Of a DNA stretch of 64,000 nt, positions 22,988 through 34,418 are shown piece by piece (within the stretch, counting starts at the first letter, position 1; the number at the start of each line of letters is the position of its first letter). The DNA lies in contig CM056874.1 in assembly GCA_029876055.1 (NCBI GenBank), positions 6,944,001-7,008,000 on the forward strand, given 5' to 3'. Under the pieces are notes generated by a model. It saw only the letters and a list, made by a program, of their open reading frames with translations. It ran no database searches and had not been told where the DNA came from. Both the position numbers and the translations under genes were made by a program. This stretch comes from Madurella fahalii (taxonomy: Eukaryota > Ascomycota > Sordariomycetes > Sordariales).

Positions 22988-24073
22988 ATGTCGATAACCT
23001 CGGAAGAAGAAGTCGAAGAGGACCCCACCTCTCCGTCAGATGGATACAGACACGACGGCAACCGCTCTCCCTCGGGCCATGGCTCGTCAGACTCGAATAA
23101 CCGCCCAGACCACGATCAGGATGAAGCGGGGGGAGAAGGGGACTACGCATACTCGCGCACTTTGGCTTCCGCCACAGGTTCTGAGCGAGATGAGAACGAA
23201 GAAGACGACAACATTGAAGAAGTAGGAGAGGAGGAGGAAGAAGACGACGAAGAAGACGAAGACGATGACGAAGATGACCTCCACCCCCCGCCAGGCCCAT
23301 TCTCCCAACACGCTTTCGCGCCGCCCTTCTACGGCCGACCACCGACGCCATTACCGCCGTCGCCATCGCTGACTTCCCTTCTCCGCCCGTCGCGACCCAC
23401 GACCCCGGACGCGTCGGACGATGACCACCCGGGCGACCCACTCCCGCGCGCCCGGCCCAAAGTGCCGACCTACGAGTACTACGGCTTCGTGCTCTACCTG
23501 TTCAGCAGCCTCTCGTTCCTCATATACCTGCTCTGGAGCTACCTGCCCAGCCCGTTTCTCCATGGGCTGGGCATCTACTACTACCCCAACCGGTGGTGGT
23601 CGCTGGCCATACCCAGCTTCTTGGTCATGCTGCTCGTATACATCTACGTTGCGCTGGCGGCGTACAATCTCGAGATTCTAACGCTGCCGCTGTCGAGCGT
23701 TGAGACGGTAGTGGACGAGGCGGCGCAGGTGGCTGTGGTGGACGCGAAGGGACGGATCCGGAGGGAGGGGAAGGCGGGAAGGGAGGGGCCAACGGGGTCC
23801 AAGGGGAAGGGGAAGGATAGAAGTGGGGTTGGGATGGGAGGGGAGGAGGATCGCGGTCAGAGGATGGGTGGTGGTGGGGATGGGGGCAGAGTAAAAGAGA
23901 GGGAAAGGAATCTAAGGGCGGGGGGAAGGTTGAATTGGAAGGAGGTGTGGAATGTAGGGACGGATGCGGTCATGGACGTGCCACTTGCTGGGGTTTGCGA
24001 GGTCTTATACGGGGAAGGGAGGGAGTGGGAAAGCGAGGAAGACGATGGGGACGCGGTCATTACGAGGGTGTAA
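22988..24073 (+). CDS. GPI19: PIG-P subunit of GPI-GlcNAc transferase, with long acidic N-terminus
   Basis: Single exon, 361 aa. The PIG-P domain begins at TYEYYGFVLY (about 161) and includes two membrane segments at about 167-187 and 206-227, joined by a short loop with YYPNRWW, as in Gpi19/PIG-P. It ends in a conserved-looking tail (WNVGTDAVMDVPLAGVCEVL) that fits the family. This subunit belongs to the ER enzyme that adds GlcNAc to phosphatidylinositol, the first step of GPI-anchor synthesis. Two features are unusual in size: about 160 residues before the domain, containing a run of about 25 Asp/Glu residues (83-107), and a Gly/Lys/Arg-rich insertion at about 245-310 between the membrane domain and the tail. 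The Met at 22988 is the first in the ORF. Confidence 0.9.
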   Translation: MSITSEEEVEEDPTSPSDGYRHDGNRSPSGHGSSDSNNRPDHDQDEAGGEGDYAYSRTLASATGSERDENEEDDNIEEVGEEEEEDDEEDEDDDEDDLHPPPGPFSQHAFAPPFYGRPPTPLPPSPSLTSLLRPSRPTTPDASDDDHPGDPLPRARPKVPTYEYYGFVLYLFSSLSFLIYLLWSYLPSPFLHGLGIYYYPNRWWSLAIPSFLVMLLVYIYVALAAYNLEILTLPLSSVETVVDEAAQVAVVDAKGRIRREGKAGREGPTGSKGKGKDRSGVGMGGEEDRGQRMGGGGDGGRVKERERNLRAGGRLNWKEVWNVGTDAVMDVPLAGVCEVLYGEGREWESEEDDGDAVITRV

Positions 24074-24510
24074 GTCGATTGGGCAAGTTCACATGGCGTT
24101 TCCTTTTGGGATTTGGGGTTTTGTTATACTGCTATGACTGGAAGTAAGGCGATCACTTGATACCCGTAGGCTGTTCTATAAGCCCTGTCAGGAATTTGAG
24201 AAAACACTGTTACTCATGGGGCCACGGTAGAGATCGAAGCTGTGATTGAGAGATAACCCAAGATGCCGGGTTAGGGTTTTAGAGCTCTGCTCGGGAATGC
24301 CAAGCCCCAGCCCCACCGAACTTTGGGGTGTGTCTTTCCCCTCCGATTTGGAGAGCTGCCTTCCACAGCCGAACGCGACAAGCAAAAAACCCCAACAGCA
24401 AACACGACGAAAATCGCGTCTCTCGAGTAGTGATTCATCAGCAATCTTGCCGCGCATTTTACTCCCCCCCGGGAAGTGTGTTCACCCTGTTTATCGGACG
24501 CTCAACAGTC
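24074..24510. other. Intergenic, promoter region of ARP4
   Basis: About 440 bp between tandem genes. It contains no separate gene; short upstream ATGs exist near 24297 but the transcript start is unknown. Confidence 0.45.
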
Positions 24511-26000
24511 ATGTCACAACAGCCTCTATCCTCGTCGGTGCAACCGACGGACATTTACGGCGGAGGTAAGTTTGTGCTGCTGAAGCTAGAGCTCTCTCCA
24601 GAGCTGTCGCGCGCCTCCAATTGCTAACCCTACCGCTTCTAGATGAGGTTTCGGCCCTCGTGCTCGATCCAGGTTACTGTAATACGCGCGCCGGCTTTGC
24701 GGGCGAGGAGATGCCTAAGCAGCTCATCCCCTCCTTCTACGGCCACGTCGACGGACGCGATTTGTTCGGTGACGAAATCCTCACTCCGCGCGCCGGTTTT
24801 GAAGTACGCAACTACATGAACCGCGACAGTGTCGTCGAAGACTGGGATGCCGCCACGAGAATCTGGGAGTACATGCTCGTCCAGCGTCTGCAGCCGCCCC
24901 GGCCGACGCCTCCGAGCAAGAACAATCTCAACGCTAACGATGATGGCGACGTGACCATGGAAGACAGCGGCGCGGCAGAGGATGCAGCCGACGCACTCGA
25001 AAAGCCGCTCGCAGAAAACCCATTGCTTATGACTGAGGCGCCCTGGAACGCAGCCAAGGCCCGCGAGAAGGCGATTGAGGTGTGCATGGAGACCTGGGGG
25101 TGCCCTGCCTTCTGGCTCAGCCGGACTCCCGTGCTAGCCGCCTTCGCCGCCGGCAAGGCCACGGCCCTCGTGCTGGATGTGGGGGGCGCCAACACGAGCG
25201 TCACAGCCATCCACGACGGGATGGTACTCAAGCGATCCGTCCAGCGGTCACCGGCGGCTGGTTATTGGCTGAGCGGCCAGATCCGCTCCATGTGGAAGAC
25301 CAACGACCCCAAAGTCGACATCGTGCCCACCTTTATGGTCGAGAATAAGAAGCCGGTCGAGGCCGGCGCACCGGCAGACGCCAGGCTCCGCACATTCCCC
25401 TTTCCCATCAGCGATTCGTTCCGCGCCTATGAGGAAGAGCGGGTTCTCAGGGAGTTCAAGGAGTCAGTCGTCGAAGTGTGGCGCGGGCCGGGCCGCTATC
25501 TCGCGCCCGGCAACGAGGATTACGCGAGAAGCCAGCCCGGACGCGTCTTTGAGATGCCTGACGGCAGCAACCAAATGTGGCGCGAGCAGCGGTACCGGGT
25601 GGCCGAGGGCATGTGGGACGAGTCGGCGGCATATCCCCCGGCTGGGGGCTCGAGCGAAGAGGCAGTTCTGTCTAAGGCGCAGACAATCCCCGCCCTAATC
25701 AAAGCGGCCCTAGATGGAGTTGATGTCGACCTGCGGCCCAACTTGCTAGGCAACGTTGTCGTCACCGGGAGCACGAGCTTGCTAAACGGCTTCAACGACC
25801 GTCTTAACCTGGAGCTTACATCCATGTATCCCGGTCCCAAGATCAAGATCCATGCGGCCGGTCTGACAAGCGAGCGAAGGTTTGGCGCCTGGATTGGCGG
25901 GAGCATACTGGCCAGTTTAGGGACCTTCCACCAGATGTGGATCTCTAGGAAGGAGTACGATGAGAACGGGGCGGGTATCGTTGAGAAGCGCTGCAAATAA
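24511..26000 (+). CDS. ARP4: Actin-related protein Arp4
   Basis: Two exons, join(24511..24565, 24643..26000), 470 aa. The fold is actin-like throughout: DEVSALVLDPGYCNTRAGFAGEEMPK near the N-terminus is the phosphate-1 loop with the wording typical of Arp4, LVLDVGGANTSVTAIHDG is phosphate loop 2, and VVTGSTSLLNGFNDRL is the adenosine-loop region, followed by ERRFGAWIGGSILASLGTFHQMWIS near the C-terminus. Length and the acidic insert after residue ~105 also fit. Arp4 is a nuclear subunit shared by the NuA4 acetyltransferase and the INO80 and SWR1 remodelers and contacts histones. The first exon is short (18 codons); the start ATG is the first in frame. It converges on the D-threonine aldolase-like gene. 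Confidence 0.95.
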
Positions 26001-26356
26001 GGCGATGACTTCCCACTTAGACCCCGTTCTACAGAGGCCTGTAAATCAAAGAAGGGAATGCGAACATGGAGAGGACGCTGAGCGGGATGACAGCAGTGCA
26101 AGGGAAGAGCACGCTACACCGGAAGACAACCGCGCACAGAATCCCATGCGCTTTCTAAAGATGTAGTACTAAGTACTGGAGGAAAAGGAGGCACGATGGC
26201 GTCTGGAGTTATACGAAGGGTTCAACCACTGAACTAAAAGAGCGAGCAATATCACATTCAGATTTCGATTCGTTGACTCCTGCACTGAGCGACTCGGTCA
26301 TCTCAAAATTTGTCTACTGCGGCCAAAGTAACGCGGGAGAGCAAGACTCCTTCCCT
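26001..26356. other. Convergent intergenic region, ARP4 / aldolase-like gene
   Basis: 356 bp between two stop codons, presumably overlapping 3' UTRs. Nothing else is seen. Confidence 0.5.
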
Positions 26357-28023
26357 TCACCATCCACGGCATCTCGGCCAGACATCCACAATCTCGTCCT
26401 CCTTCCCCTTGATTCTGCTATCGACAATCAAGTACCAGTCGAAACAAGCACCAGCAATGCAGCTATGGTTAGGCCACACGCGGACCCTCTGTCCAACTCG
26501 GAGAGGCACTTCGTCCTCCTTCCTTCCCTGCCAGGTTAGGATGCCGTGCTCTTGGCTAATGCGGCCGACTTGCCAGCCGTCATGGACCCGCGGGAAATCC
26601 TGGCCGGGTGCCGGGGTGTTCAGGTGCCAGGGCATCAAGAACCCCCAGCCGGTGTAGTCCTTCCCTGGCATCTCGCCCTTGTCCGCCACAGGCTCGCGGC
26701 CAAGGGCCAGGCTGCCGGCGTTGATGAGAGCTTCAGTCGTGCCATTGACTCCGCGGCCGGGGTAGACTGTTGATGTTGTGGTGAGTATCCGCTGAAGCCA
26801 CGACAGGTCTCAGAACTGCGACGTACTAGAAGCCACTTCTGCAACCACGCTTATGGCGATGTCATCTGCCGTCATAAGCGACGAGTCTCTGGCGTGCGTA
26901 GCCAGCTGTTGCATGTCCAAAGTCGTGCTGTTTTTGTTGTTGTCCCTGCGGTTAGCAACCGTCGAAAGCATGAATTGCCACAGCAAACTACTTACTAGAC
27001 TCCCGCGTGCACTTCCAACTCAAACTCCTCTCCTCTCAGCTCCGCAACCAGCTTCTCCAGCGCCCCCGCTACTCCATCCCGGGGCCCCCTTCCACCCCCC
27101 GCGAACAAACCGGGATACTGAATCGTCGTAGTCGTTGGCGTAGCCCCCACCGAAAGCACCAGCGGGTGGTTGGGGCTCTTCTGCCTTACCAACCTCGCCA
27201 CCCCAGCAAGCCCGGCAAACTCCCCAGCCAGGTACTCCATCGCACCCCAATCCTCCCTCGTGCCGTAGCTGTGTCCCGCGTGGGCGTATAAGCCTTGAAG
27301 TACGCAGTTGCCCTTCGCCTCCTCGGCCAGGACCGCGTCGATGAGGGTTTCGCATGCGGGTGAGGAGGGCACGACGCCGGCGCGGCCGTAGCCGGCGTCT
27401 ATTTTGATGAAGACCAGAGGCGGGTGGCTGGAGGGAGAGGAGGCAATGGCTGCTGCGCAGGACAGTTGGGAGGGGTGGTCGATCATGAGGGAGAGGGATT
27501 GCGGGCCGAGGTGGGAGGCGAGGGCCGCGAGGCGGGGCACGGCAGAGACGAAGACGGGGAAGGAGAAGAGGACCTAGGATAGGCGGAAGGATGTTAGGGG
27601 TGGATGAGGGAAGGGGGGACGGGTAAGGGGGTGATTCACGTTGACGCGGCGGCCTTTGGATTGATACTCTCTGAGCAGGGGGAGGATGTTCTCGGCTTCA
27701 AGTATGGTTGAGACTATCAGGGAGACCGGGGTGTTTCGGTCATCGCCGACTTGGAGACGAGTAAGTTCCGTTGTCTGTGAAATGGATGGTAAGTGAGCTG
27801 CCGCGAAGGATGAAAGCAAACGTCAACTTACTTTATGAGACTTGATATGGGCCCGCCATAAAAGGTCAAGTCGCACGGTCGCCTCGAGCATGCGCTCGCA
27901 GTTCACATGGAGCTTTGCCAGGTCCAGTACAACCGAGGGGGTCGGGACCTCGTTCAATGTCTTGGTGACGAATCTCGCGCGGAGCTGCTCTTTGAGCTCA
28001 CTGTTTGCTGGACTGGTGGCCAT
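26357..28023 (-). CDS. D-threonine aldolase / D-serine dehydratase-like PLP enzyme
   Basis: Five exons, complement(26357..26766, 26827..26927, 26996..27573, 27640..27774, 27832..28023), 471 aa. The protein is a fold-type III (alanine racemase-like) PLP enzyme. Landmarks: VPTPSVVLDL at the start of the barrel, AHIKSHKTTE with the probable PLP Lys61, VFIKIDAGYGRAG, GLYAHAGHSYG, VHAGVY, YPGRGVNGTTEAL, and the zinc pair His436-x-Cys438 in PNHSC, which matches eukaryotic D-serine dehydratase (Dsd1). Family members cleave D-threonine or deaminate D-serine; which substrate applies is not decidable here. The ATG at 28023 gives a start typical of relatives; an in-frame ATG at 28050 would add 9 residues. 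The acceptor at 26928 is chosen because it alone gives an open frame after the TA-ending exon. No targeting signal is visible. Confidence 0.88.
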
Positions 28024-28402
28024 GTTGATTGCCGGTAGTGACCACAGCATTTTGCATGAATTGCAACGAACAATCCCATTCTTAGTGTTGTGATTCCCCC
28101 GCTCTACCTAAGGTATGCAGCTTATTTATGGCCCACCAGGGCCGCATGGAATAACACCCTATTGGCAACCGGCAGGCATACACCGAGTCGGACGAGACGT
28201 ATGGTTGTCCCAAGACAGCGATATATGGGATAAAACTCCCAAATGTAAAGGGCGTCTTTTTTCGGCTCAAGGAAACGTCATTCAGGACTCTGTGTAGAAC
28301 CCTATCTCCGAACCAGCCACAATAACAACAAACAGCCACGGCAGAAAAGAGTGTTGAAGAGCAGAGGAAATGGTGGGAAGAAACTATGCAATTTAAAAGA
28401 TG

Positions 28403-28422
28403 TATATATATATATATATATA
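28403..28422. repeat. (TA)10 microsatellite
   Basis: Ten uninterrupted TA units in the divergent intergenic region upstream of TAF1. Confidence 0.95.
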
Positions 28423-28869
28423 ATGATATGATTGCGGCCATAGCAAACGTGGGCCTCCTTCCCCTCAATGTACAATGAACCATGTTTGCAGATAGGCTGC
28501 TGGGACTGGAGATGGGCTACAGTCGGGAGGTCGTCTTCTATGTGTAGCACAGCAAAACCTGGTTCAAGAGTAGTGCGTACAGTACCTACTTTCACTCTTT
28601 CTGAGCAGCAGCGGCGACCAGGCAGAGAAAATGAAGAACTGGCAGCTTACCATACAGTGTAGTTCCGAATCAGAGATTTGTGGGGTTCCATGCTACGTGT
28701 ATTTCGTTTCCGTTTTTTAACCTCTTGTGTTTGTCGAACAGAACATTTATTACAAAGGAAAGCTCCTGAGTAGATGGCGCAAATGCACGGGCCACTTCAC
28801 CCTACGCGCAACCCCACAGCCCGCCAGGGGACCCGCCTGCATTTTAACCCGCCACCGGAATGGGCCCGA

Positions 28870-28941
28870 ATGCCGATGCGGCTTCAAAGGTTCTTGGCGG
28901 CTTTCAACCACTGGCAGCGAACGAGCACTCCCTCCATTTGA
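28870..28941 (+). promoter_or_regulatory. Upstream ORF before TAF1
   Basis: ATG at 28870 opens a 23-codon ORF ending in TGA at 28939-28941, about 220 nt before the TAF1 start. A second, two-codon ORF (ATG ATT TGA) begins at 29064. Both matter only if the TAF1 transcript includes them. Confidence 0.25.
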
Positions 28942-29164
28942 TCCTTCCATCCTTTCACGGCCCGGCGACCGATACATTCTCTCCACCGCAACCCACGCGC
29001 AGAAGGAAATACGCGCTGCAACGCTGCGCAGCAACGACTCGTCGGTGTTGCAAAGCAAGGATCATGATTTGACCTTTTCCAGTCGCGTAACCCTCGGGAG
29101 CATCTCGAGACACCATTGTGTCTGCTGAGGCCTTTGGTCGCGAAGCGATTCGCCAACCGACACC

Positions 29165-32100
29165 ATGGCGGGCGACAAAGACAACGAGCTCGACTTCGCC
29201 ACTCTCAACGATGCCGACTGGAGGGAACAGGAGGCCCGCGATGATGAAGCCATCAAGAAACTCCAGGATGGCCTCGGTGACGGTGTAAACGATCTCCTCG
29301 GCAAACTCTCCGCCGGCGGCGCGTTCGACCAAGCCGGCAAGGCCGACGATGCCATCGACTTCGAGGACATCGACCTGAGCGACGAGGACGACTTACCCGA
29401 CGAAGAACCCCACGCGAGCGGTGCCAGCGGCGACGGCCCAGGCTTGACAGACGATAATGACACTGACGACCTCTTTGGCGAGAACATCCCCTCATCCCCC
29501 CTGGGTGCTGATCACGATGGGCTTGTCTCGTCACCCCATGCTCTAGATGTTGACGGAGATGATCGCATGGATGTGGATGGGCCCCGGCGCGAGTCGCTTG
29601 CAGACCTGATCGCCTTGAACTTTGACCACGGACCAAAGCCCAGCGATGCAAATCAGGATCCCAACATCCCACCTCCTGCCGAGAGCCTAGTCGAAGCCGT
29701 GAAGCAAGCTTATCCGGCATTCAGGGAGAATGCTGTTCTCAACTGGAACGAGCTTTTCCGACCGAAACAGGCTACATGGATCTCCAAGACGCCCGCCAAG
29801 CCCCCGAAACCTCTCGTGCCCACGAAGCTCAGCTTGGAACTTGAAGCCGACCAGGAGAAGCTGTTTCGCATTCCCGGTCCTGCCTCGTCATCTGTTTACC
29901 AGAGGATCAAGGAAGCCGAAGCACGCGGTCTCGTTTCCCTTGAGGAGCCAGAGCCTCTGGAGCAGGCCGACCTCGAAGTATTCAACCTAGATGATGAGTC
30001 CGACTCGGAGACGGTGGGAGGCTACACTCTTCGAGACATTGCCTTGGTCTGCGATGACTGGGACACTATGATCCGCCTTGGTGACGCCCTCGCCGACAGA
30101 GTAGACAAGGTCGACGAAGTCGCCGACAACAGACTCATTAAGACTGAGCTGGATGGAGATGACGACGATTGGGACAGAATGTTCCTCGACGGTCCGGCTC
30201 CGAAGAAGCGCCGGGTCGAGATACCCAAGGGCCTCCCCCCGATCCCCCGGTTCACGGCGCCCAGCTTTGACAATTTCGAAGAGGCCACTTCCAAGCTCGG
30301 CAAGCGTGTTATTCTTGACATGAACGACCCCTACCTCCTCATCGACGACGTCGAGTCAGAACGCGTCGCCAAGAGACGCAAGATCCAGCACAAGACGGTG
30401 CGCATGGCGAATGGCCAGCTTGGCCGAGAGTTGTCGCAGCGGTTCAATTTCTCCTCGGACACCGCCTACGACGCATTGAAGGAGAACAGCCAGAGCAAGG
30501 TCCGGGCCACACTGGCCTCGATCCCGGTTGAGCACAGCATGACAGCCCAGAGGCTCTCGTGGCCCTATTACAGGGTGAAACTCGCCGCCAGCGACCCGCA
30601 CAGTTACCATCGGCCCCAGTTTCACCCACGGAAGGATGCCTTCCATCCGATCAAGTTCAAGGCGCCCGCGCAGAAGAAGAGGAAGCTGATCAAGGGCAAG
30701 CGGGTTCCCGAGATCTTCCAGACCTCGGCTGACCTCACAATGAACGACAATTCCACTGCCATCCTCTTCGAGTACTGCGAAGAGATCCCCATCGTCCTGT
30801 CGAATTTCGGCATGGGCCAGAAGATTGTCAACTACTACCGGCGCTCCAAAGGGACCGACTCGAGACCGGAGAAACGGGAACTTGGCGAGCCCTACATTCT
30901 GATGCCCGAAGATCGCTCGCCATTCGCCATGGTCGGCGAAGTTCATCCTGGCGAGACCGTGCCCACGCTGCACAATCAAATGTTCCGTGCCCCTATCTTC
31001 AAACATTCCCCGAGAAGCACCGACTTTCTCCTCGGTCGTAGTACCACGGGGAAATCCGGCTCGTCATGGTACATCCGGAATATCGACCATCTCTTTGTGG
31101 TTGGGCAAATCCTGCCATCGATGGAAGTGCCTGGGCCGCATTCTCGGCGCGTCACCAACATTGCCAAAAATCGCCTCAAGATGGTGTCATATCGTCTGCT
31201 ACGCCGCAGTGACAATGTCACCTTGAGTGATATCACCAAGCACGTCGCCGAGTCTAATGAATCGCAGAATCGTCAGAAGCTCAAGGAATTCCTCGTCTTC
31301 CGTAAAGAGCAAAGGAATTGGGTGTTGCCTGAAGGAGAAGAGCCGATGAGCGAGGCTGATATCCGATCACTTGTGCGGCCAGAGGAGGTTTGTCTCCTCG
31401 ACGCAATGCAAGTCGGCGCCCATGAACTCGAGAACGGCGGTTATGAAGTCAACGACGCCATTTTCAAGGACGACGACAACATGGAAGCAGGCGATGAGCT
31501 CCCGCCAGATGCGCTTGCTAACAAAATGGCACCATGGAGGCTTACCAAAGCCTTCATCGACGCCAGCCATGGCAAGGCTATGATTGCGGTTCACGGCCCC
31601 GGTGACCCAACCGGCAAGGGTCTCGGCGTCAGCTACCTCAGGACATCAATGAAGGGCGGCTTCCTTGAGCAGCTACACGGCCCTCTCGCGACATCGGCTG
31701 ATGCCATTGAGCGGCAGCGCAAAGCCAACGGCGGTCACATGTACAACGTCAAAAACCAGGACAACCTCTACACCGAATCCCTCAAAGACATCTGGAACCG
31801 GCAGCGGCAGAACCTGGAAAATACCCAGGAGCATGACGACGACGACGTCCTCGCGCAGGAGGACGAAGACGACCGGTTTAATGTGCAGAGCCAAGTCGCG
31901 CAAACCGCAACCCAGCCCGATGGTGTAAGCCAAGTGAGCCAGAGTCAAGCCAGCGCTCTGAACTGGAGGAAGTTGAAGATCATCCGGGAGGTCAAAGGGG
32001 ATAACGGCGAGATTCAGACCGTCACCGAGATTGTGCATGACCCGGTCGTCATCGCGCAGTACAGCAAGCGGAGGCGTCAGATGGAGTTTGACAACATTGA

Positions 32101-32669
32101 GTAAGTAAACCCAGATCCTTCTGCGATGGTATCTCGGTGCTAACTAGGGTTCCAGCATCTACAACGCCAAACTCACCGGAGACCCAGAAAAGGATGAAAT
32201 CATCCTGATGAAGTACGTTGAGGACAACCGATGCCGCGCTCCCGCCTCGCCAGACGATGCTAACCAGTTCCGCAGGGCCCGTTACGAGCAGGAGCGTCTA
32301 GAAAAGAACAAGGAGCGGCGTAAGAAGCGCGAAAAACAAAAGAAGCTCCAGCAGAAGCTCAAGGATGGCGGCGCCGGGGACGAGGGCTCGCCAGAGCCTT
32401 CGACGGAGAAGGTAACGGGCACAACCCGGAAGTGTGCGAACTGTGGCCAGGTTGGCCACATCAAGACGAATAAAAAGTACGTATGCCCTTGTTCTCAGGA
32501 GACAGCCGAACCTCTAGAGGTGGAGGAACCCAAAAAGCCCGGTCGCGGCAGGCCTCGGAAATTGGGGGGGGGAAGCGCAGCGACTGGAGACCTACAACGG
32601 AACCTCGCGAGGGGGATAAGTTCCGGGATCCCCGAGCAAGCAGACACAGATTACAAAGGAAGATTCTGA
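29165..32669 (+). CDS. TAF1: TFIID subunit TAF1
   Basis: Three exons, join(29165..32100, 32156..32212, 32276..32669), 1128 aa. TAF1 is the scaffold subunit of TFIID. The acidic N-terminus (about 40-80: DLLGKLSAGGAFDQAG, then AIDFEDIDLSDED) fits the TBP-binding TAND region. The large central DUF3591 domain spans about 430-900 (RLSWPYYRVKLAASDPHSYHRP, FEYCEEIPIVLSNFGMG, LRPEEVCLLDAMQ-type sequence and NKMAPWRLTKAF). A helical RYEQERLEKNKERRKK stretch follows, then a zinc knuckle CANCGQVGH at 1051-1059. No bromodomain is present, as usual in fungi. Odd points: the second intron (63 nt) is stop-free and in frame, and the C-terminus after the knuckle reads KKYVCPC and then an AT-hook-like GRGRPRK (about 1087-1093) rather than the expected CPLLNG-type ending. 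Confidence 0.93.
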
Positions 32670-33043
32670 GGATTTGGAGATCGGCGAGGGGTGGTCAGGT
32701 CACCTCCGCCAGTCCCCTCTTCCTCCTTCCATTCTGCTTATTTTCCTTTTCAATTACGACTTTACACATGTTCTATCGTTTTAGGTTTTCACAATCACCT
32801 GCCAGGACCCATGCTAACTTTATGTCTCAAGACTCTGCCCTCTTCTCAATGGCTCGCGACCGCGGGATCAGAACCCCGACGAATCGGCGAGCCTCGGCTC
32901 AACTAATGCGCCCGTAGCGGCCAGCTTCGTCAATCTCGGTTGAACAAGCGGCGCTCGCCTTCTGGGGAAAGGGGGAAGTTGGGGGAGTGGCACTTATTTG
33001 GTCGTTGGTGGTCAGTCTTGGACGTTGGGGTTTGGGGATACAC

Positions 33044-33062
33044 GGGACGGGACGGGACGGGA
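33044..33062. repeat. GGGAC tandem repeat
   Basis: Between three and four consecutive GGGAC units in the gap downstream of TAF1. Confidence 0.9.
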
Positions 33063-33567
33063 AGATGATTTGGGTTTGCTCCGGTTTGCGAAGTCCGAGA
33101 GGTCCATCGGCTTCGGTATCCAGGCTTCGTCAGGTCGGATCGGATTCACGTGGACGGGCCCATTTGGGCCTCATCTTACCTACTTACTTACTCCCCGCCG
33201 TATTGGCGCTTACGACGTGGGTCCGCAGGACGATGAGCCTAACCCGGTTTTTTTTGGCCACTCCCCATTTCGTCCCGGAACGGGTGGGATGGAATTGGAA
33301 GGGGATGGGGATGGGGAGTTGGCGTGGGTGATATTCTGGTCGGCGGGATGCTACCCAAGCTTTGGTGCAAGCTTCAGCCAGGCTGCAACGGCGTTGTTGA
33401 CAATAACCTGGCCGGACAGCTCGGCGGGCTTACATGCGGCTGCATCCTCTCACCCGGGGGAGGAAAAAAAAAGGAGGGTTGCATACTACCGAATCATCAG
33501 CGGTTCTGGGATTACAGGAAGGGGCTTCCCTTTTCAGGGTCCAGGCGTTCACTGGGTCTAGTTTGTA

Positions 33568-33609
33568 TTTTTTTTTATTTTTTATTTTTTATTTTTTATT
33601 TTTTTTTTT
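33568..33609. repeat. T-rich tract interrupted by single A
   Basis: About 42 nt of T runs (6-10) separated by single A, forming TTTTTTA-like units. It is a simple low-complexity tract on the + strand. Confidence 0.9.
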
Positions 33610-34394
33610 CGTGTACATACATACCATGTTTAGGGACCATGGGACGGAAAGGGGAAAGGGGATGGAGTTCGGCTCTTCTGGCCGGTGGGTTGCGCAGGGA
33701 AATGGGGAAAGGGGTCTTACACCCCACCATAGGCGCTGGGCCGATCTGATTCTCCCTCGTCAGAAGCGGTTGATGACAGCGGTATGCAGGCGAACATGCA
33801 AGAGAGGAACGAGGAAGATCATTACAGTTATTTGCTGCCAATTTTGGAACGTGGGTGTGTGTCGTAGTGTAGAATCGATCGGAGACTTTTTGGCGTTGGG
33901 CGAGGCCCCGCCGGTGTGGTAACACGGGGATTTCCAGCAGCTGGGTTGCCCGGTAGCAGCAGCCCAGCGAGGGACGCCAGGAGGAGAAGGTACTGTACTG
34001 TAACATCTACCGACCGAGCCTGCGGGGCTCACTTTTCATCTGAAAAAAAGAAAAAAAAATTTGGGATTGGAGGTGCATGCAGATTGATCCCGAGGTTACA
34101 TGTGGGCTAATTACCCCGTTTACGCGGGAAACCCTCTAGCTCGGGTCCGAAGAAACAGGGGCAAAACGGATCACACCTCCTTTGCCTGCTGGACGAGTTT
34201 GGACCATGCATGCATATGGCGAAGTATTTCTTGCCCTTCGTCTCGATATCCCCCGTTCGGCTTGTTACAAGCCGGCCTTGGTTGCCTCCCGGATGGGACG
34301 TTTTCTCCGTGCTGGTTCGGCGCAATCGGTTCTGGTCCGGCCTCCCACCTCGGGTCTCCAAACCTGGAGTCTTGCGCCTTGCGGGACGTGGGCC

Positions 34395-34418
34395 GGCCGA
34401 ACGGCCGAACGGCCGAAC
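34395..34418. repeat. Three tandem GGCCGAAC octamers
   Basis: Three perfect copies of GGCCGAAC, flanked on the left by another GGCC and on the right, after a GA-C interruption, by GGCCGAAAC. The core GGCC is self-complementary. Confidence 0.9.

Larger units (their letters stand above)
28024..29164. other. Divergent promoter region of aldolase-like gene and TAF1
   Basis: About 1.1 kb with no gene recognised. It includes a (TA)10 microsatellite at 28403-28422 and short upstream ORFs on the TAF1 side. Confidence 0.5.

Noticed and set aside
26767..26995. Possible frameshift in the D-threonine aldolase-like gene
   Set aside because: Choosing the CAG acceptor at 26928-26930 and the GTACGT donor at 26821-26826 (+ coordinates) restores one open frame with conserved residues.
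33000..34000. Several 100-190-codon + strand ORFs downstream of TAF1
   Set aside because: They come from stop-poor G-rich and T-rich simple sequence and show no conserved pattern.
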